In this document: positions 62,436-64,000 of the stretch, piece by piece
Layout of the letters: each line of letters begins with the position of its first letter
Position numbering within the stretch: position 1 is the stretch's first letter
Assembly: GCA_026120185.1 (NCBI GenBank)
Contig: JANUWF010003367.1
Coordinates: forward strand, 434,001-498,000
Direction: 5' to 3'
Length of the DNA: 64,000 nucleotides
Source of the DNA: Voacanga thouarsii
Lineage: Eukaryota > Streptophyta > Magnoliopsida > Gentianales > Apocynaceae
The notes under the pieces: generated by a model
What the model saw: only the letters and a program-made list of their open reading frames with translations
Database searches by the model: none
Told to the model about the DNA's origin: nothing
Made by a program: the position numbers and the translations under genes

Positions 62436-63090
62436 GCTATTTGCGATGGCCAAATTCAGTGTTGCGACGAATTTGTGACGGATTAGGTTGTCGCAAATAA
62501 GTGCGTTGCAAACAACGACGAAAAATTAAATCCGTCGCAAATAACGACACATTTGCGATGGCCAAATGTCTGGTCAACCAAATTACATTTTGCTACGGAT
62601 TTGCAACGAAATAATTGAAAAATAAAATATGAAAAAATTCGTCGCAAAACCGTAACAAGTTGCGACGAATTTGCAACGGAATATTTTCATGGGTAAAAAT
62701 AAAATGGAAAAATATCCGTCGCAAATCCGTAGCAGATTGCTAGGGATTTGCGATGGATAATATACAATGGAAAATAATTTCGTCGCAAATCCCTAGTAAA
62801 GAGTTACGGATTTGCGACGGCATAATTACATATTTAAAATAAACGAAAAAATATCCGTCGCAAATCCGTTGCAACTTAAGAGGGATTTGCAATGAGATTT
62901 TTCGAAATTAAAATAAATGTGGAAGATGCCGTCGCAAATCCGTAACATGAATTTTTTTTTATTTTTTTAAATTCTAATTATTCCGACGGAATAATTAGAA
63001 TTTAAGAAAATAAAAAAATTCATCGCAAATCCGTAGCAATTGTAATAATTGTAATTTAAAAAAATAAAAAATTCGTCGCAAATCTGCTGC
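62436..63090. repeat. CACTA subterminal repeat array
   Basis: At least sixteen variants of TTTGCGACGGAT and its inverse ATCCGTCGCAAA occur in alternating orientation. The inverse motif recurs at about 62714, 62780, 62854, 62929, 63020 and 63072. Neighbouring opposite copies (for example ATCCGTCGCAAATCCGTAGC then GGGATTTGCGATGGAT) can pair as hairpins. In En/Spm such subterminal motifs bind the element's own TNPA-type protein. Confidence 0.85.
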
Positions 63091-63335
63091 AAGTTAAGAC
63101 CGAATTTGTCAAAATTAATTTTAAATAAATTAATTTTAGAAAACTTGTGCAAATATTTAAGCAATTTTTCTCATAAATATCAAATCTGTAATGTAAAACT
63201 AATAAAACAAATAAAACAAATAAAAATTCGAAACCAATAATAAATTGCATGCCAAATCATAAAGTAAAACTACAATAATCCAAACATGTGTATACACATA
63301 AGTATCACAATAGATAAATAATGTTCAAAATACAA

Positions 63336-63926
63336 TCATGTAGCTAAAAGATTAAGAGCACTAGTTGAAGGAGGAGCGGGAGGACCATCAAACCCAGCAC
63401 TAGGACCGGGGTGATGATCAGGTGGGGAAACAAATAAATCATTATCTTCGTCTTCGTCCTCATCCTCATCCTCATCCTCATCCATGTCCTCATCCTCAAA
63501 TACCGAAGACAGCTGTGGCATAGTAACCTTCATCTTCTCGAACAAAACTGCCATCCAAGAAGTGATTCCCGCAACTTTATGTTCAAAATTCTTCTTAATC
63601 CTCTCCTCACGACGCTTGTACTTATCCTCGCGACTCCTCTCTCGATGCCTCCATCGATCCTCAACCTCCTGAATCCTCTGCTGAACCCTAGTCTCAACTA
63701 TCTGGTCAACATCAACAGGAGTGGATGAAGATGATCCTAATAAATGAGACGCATGCATCTGCTCCTTAATGCGAGTGGCCTCTGATCCCAATCCGTAGAC
63801 ACAACCCTTATTGAATCCACCAACTGCCTCAATGATAATGGCCTTGTCATTTGGCATAGAAACGGAGTCGATGGACCCGCTAGACTCCATTTGAGAGTAG
63901 CGCTCCTTGGTGACATTTGTCTCCTC
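63336..63926 (-). CDS. Last exon of an En/Spm-type plant transposase-family protein (partial)
   Basis: The exon opens at an acceptor (GTTATTTCAG, exon from 63926) and reads in frame EETNVTKERYSQMESSGSID for 196 residues to the stop; the earlier exons lie beyond the window. Landmarks are the ERYSQM stretch, GGFNKGCVYGLGSEAT (a motif I associate with the Ptta/En/Spm transposase family), and an Arg/Glu-rich probable coiled coil (about residues 80-120, RIQEVEDRWRHRERSREDKY). An Asp/Glu repeat (EDEDMDEDEDED) encoded by CTCATC triplets and a Pro-rich tail follow. The ATG at 63890 is internal, not the start. The protein would act in CACTA transposition, probably as the second, DNA-binding product rather than the catalytic one. 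It lies about 0.9 kb inside the CACTA terminus, as expected for the 3' end of the element. Confidence 0.8.
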   Translation of the reverse strand, partial: EETNVTKERYSQMESSGSIDSVSMPNDKAIIIEAVGGFNKGCVYGLGSEATRIKEQMHASHLLGSSSSTPVDVDQIVETRVQQRIQEVEDRWRHRERSREDKYKRREERIKKNFEHKVAGITSWMAVLFEKMKVTMPQLSSVFEDEDMDEDEDEDEDEDEDNDLFVSPPDHHPGPSAGFDGPPAPPSTSALNLLAT

Positions 63927-64000
63927 CTGAAATAACGTGAATTTATAAAAATTAAAAGAAGACCTATTACAATAAGTAACGAAAGAATAAATTATTTTTA

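Larger units (their letters stand above)
62411..64000 (-). mobile_element. One end of a CACTA (En/Spm) DNA transposon
   Basis: The terminus is CACTACAAAA followed by a long A-run at 62411, the hallmark of CACTA elements. It is followed by about 0.65 kb of subterminal repeats in both orientations and then by the last exon of a transposase-family gene on the minus strand. The element continues beyond the window, so only its 3' end (relative to its genes) is present. The repeats are still well conserved, and the exon has no stop or frameshift, which suggests a fairly young copy. Confidence 0.87.

Noticed and set aside
1..64000. CRISPR arrays, operons, prophage, rRNA or tRNA genes
   Set aside because: No regular spacer-repeat array, bacterial-type gene packing or recognisable RNA gene was seen. 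The regular repeats at 62.4-63.1 kb are CACTA subterminal motifs.

Overview
The window is nuclear DNA from a flowering plant, most likely a eudicot. It is very AT-rich, its genes are sparse and split by GT-AG introns, and the space between them is full of Stowaway-type MITEs, Mutator-like inverted-repeat elements, an hAT-like element and a CACTA (En/Spm) transposon. A narrower guess (asterid or lamiid) would be speculation. I found no prokaryotic or viral features, no CRISPR array, and no rRNA or tRNA that I could support.

Four host genes are well supported. (1) A small intronless acidic protein with a putative nuclear signal, minus strand, 4.67-5.17 kb. (2) A SKIP11-type F-box/kelch-repeat protein, minus strand, 21.14-22.48 kb, with a 5' leader intron and a TATA box near 23.8 kb. 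(3) An eight-exon secretory cyclophilin of the CYP23 type, plus strand, 46.81-52.10 kb. (4) A two-exon atypical HLH protein of the PRE/KIDARI class, plus strand, 60.52-61.15 kb. From memory, Arabidopsis carries the F-box/kelch, CYP23 and KIDARI genes side by side (At1g26930, At1g26940, At1g26945), with a small acidic unknown protein next to them. The window therefore looks like an ancient collinear block inflated by transposons. The four genes do not form a pathway. They act in ubiquitin ligase targeting, proline isomerisation and growth control by HLH dimerisation, and the acidic protein has no known role.

Layout: 1-4.6 kb holds two MITEs and AT-rich DNA. 4.6-5.3 kb is the acidic gene. 5.7-11.7 kb is a MITE thicket with elements nested in elements. 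12-21 kb is largely repeat-poor with no convincing gene; its last 4 kb is less AT-rich and may be transcribed. 21.1-24.2 kb is the F-box gene and promoter. 24-31 kb is intergenic, with a cluster of four G-boxes at 27.7-27.9 kb. 31.1-33.3 kb is a second nested MITE block, ending in a TTA microsatellite. 34.4-35.7 kb is an hAT-like element. 36.4-46.7 kb contains Mutator-like elements, including a 1.37 kb near-palindrome with a 9-bp target duplication, and another long-TIR element that ends about 100 bp before the cyclophilin start codon. 46.8-52.1 kb is the cyclophilin, 52-60 kb has no recognised gene, and 60.5-61.2 kb is the HLH gene. From 62.4 kb to the window end is one end of a CACTA element, with subterminal repeats and the last exon of a transposase-family gene.

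Nothing here amounts to a new biological system. The most distinctive observations are the repeated nested MITE composites with a clean empty-site comparison, the large palindromic element, and the gene order itself. All similarity statements are by eye; no search was run.
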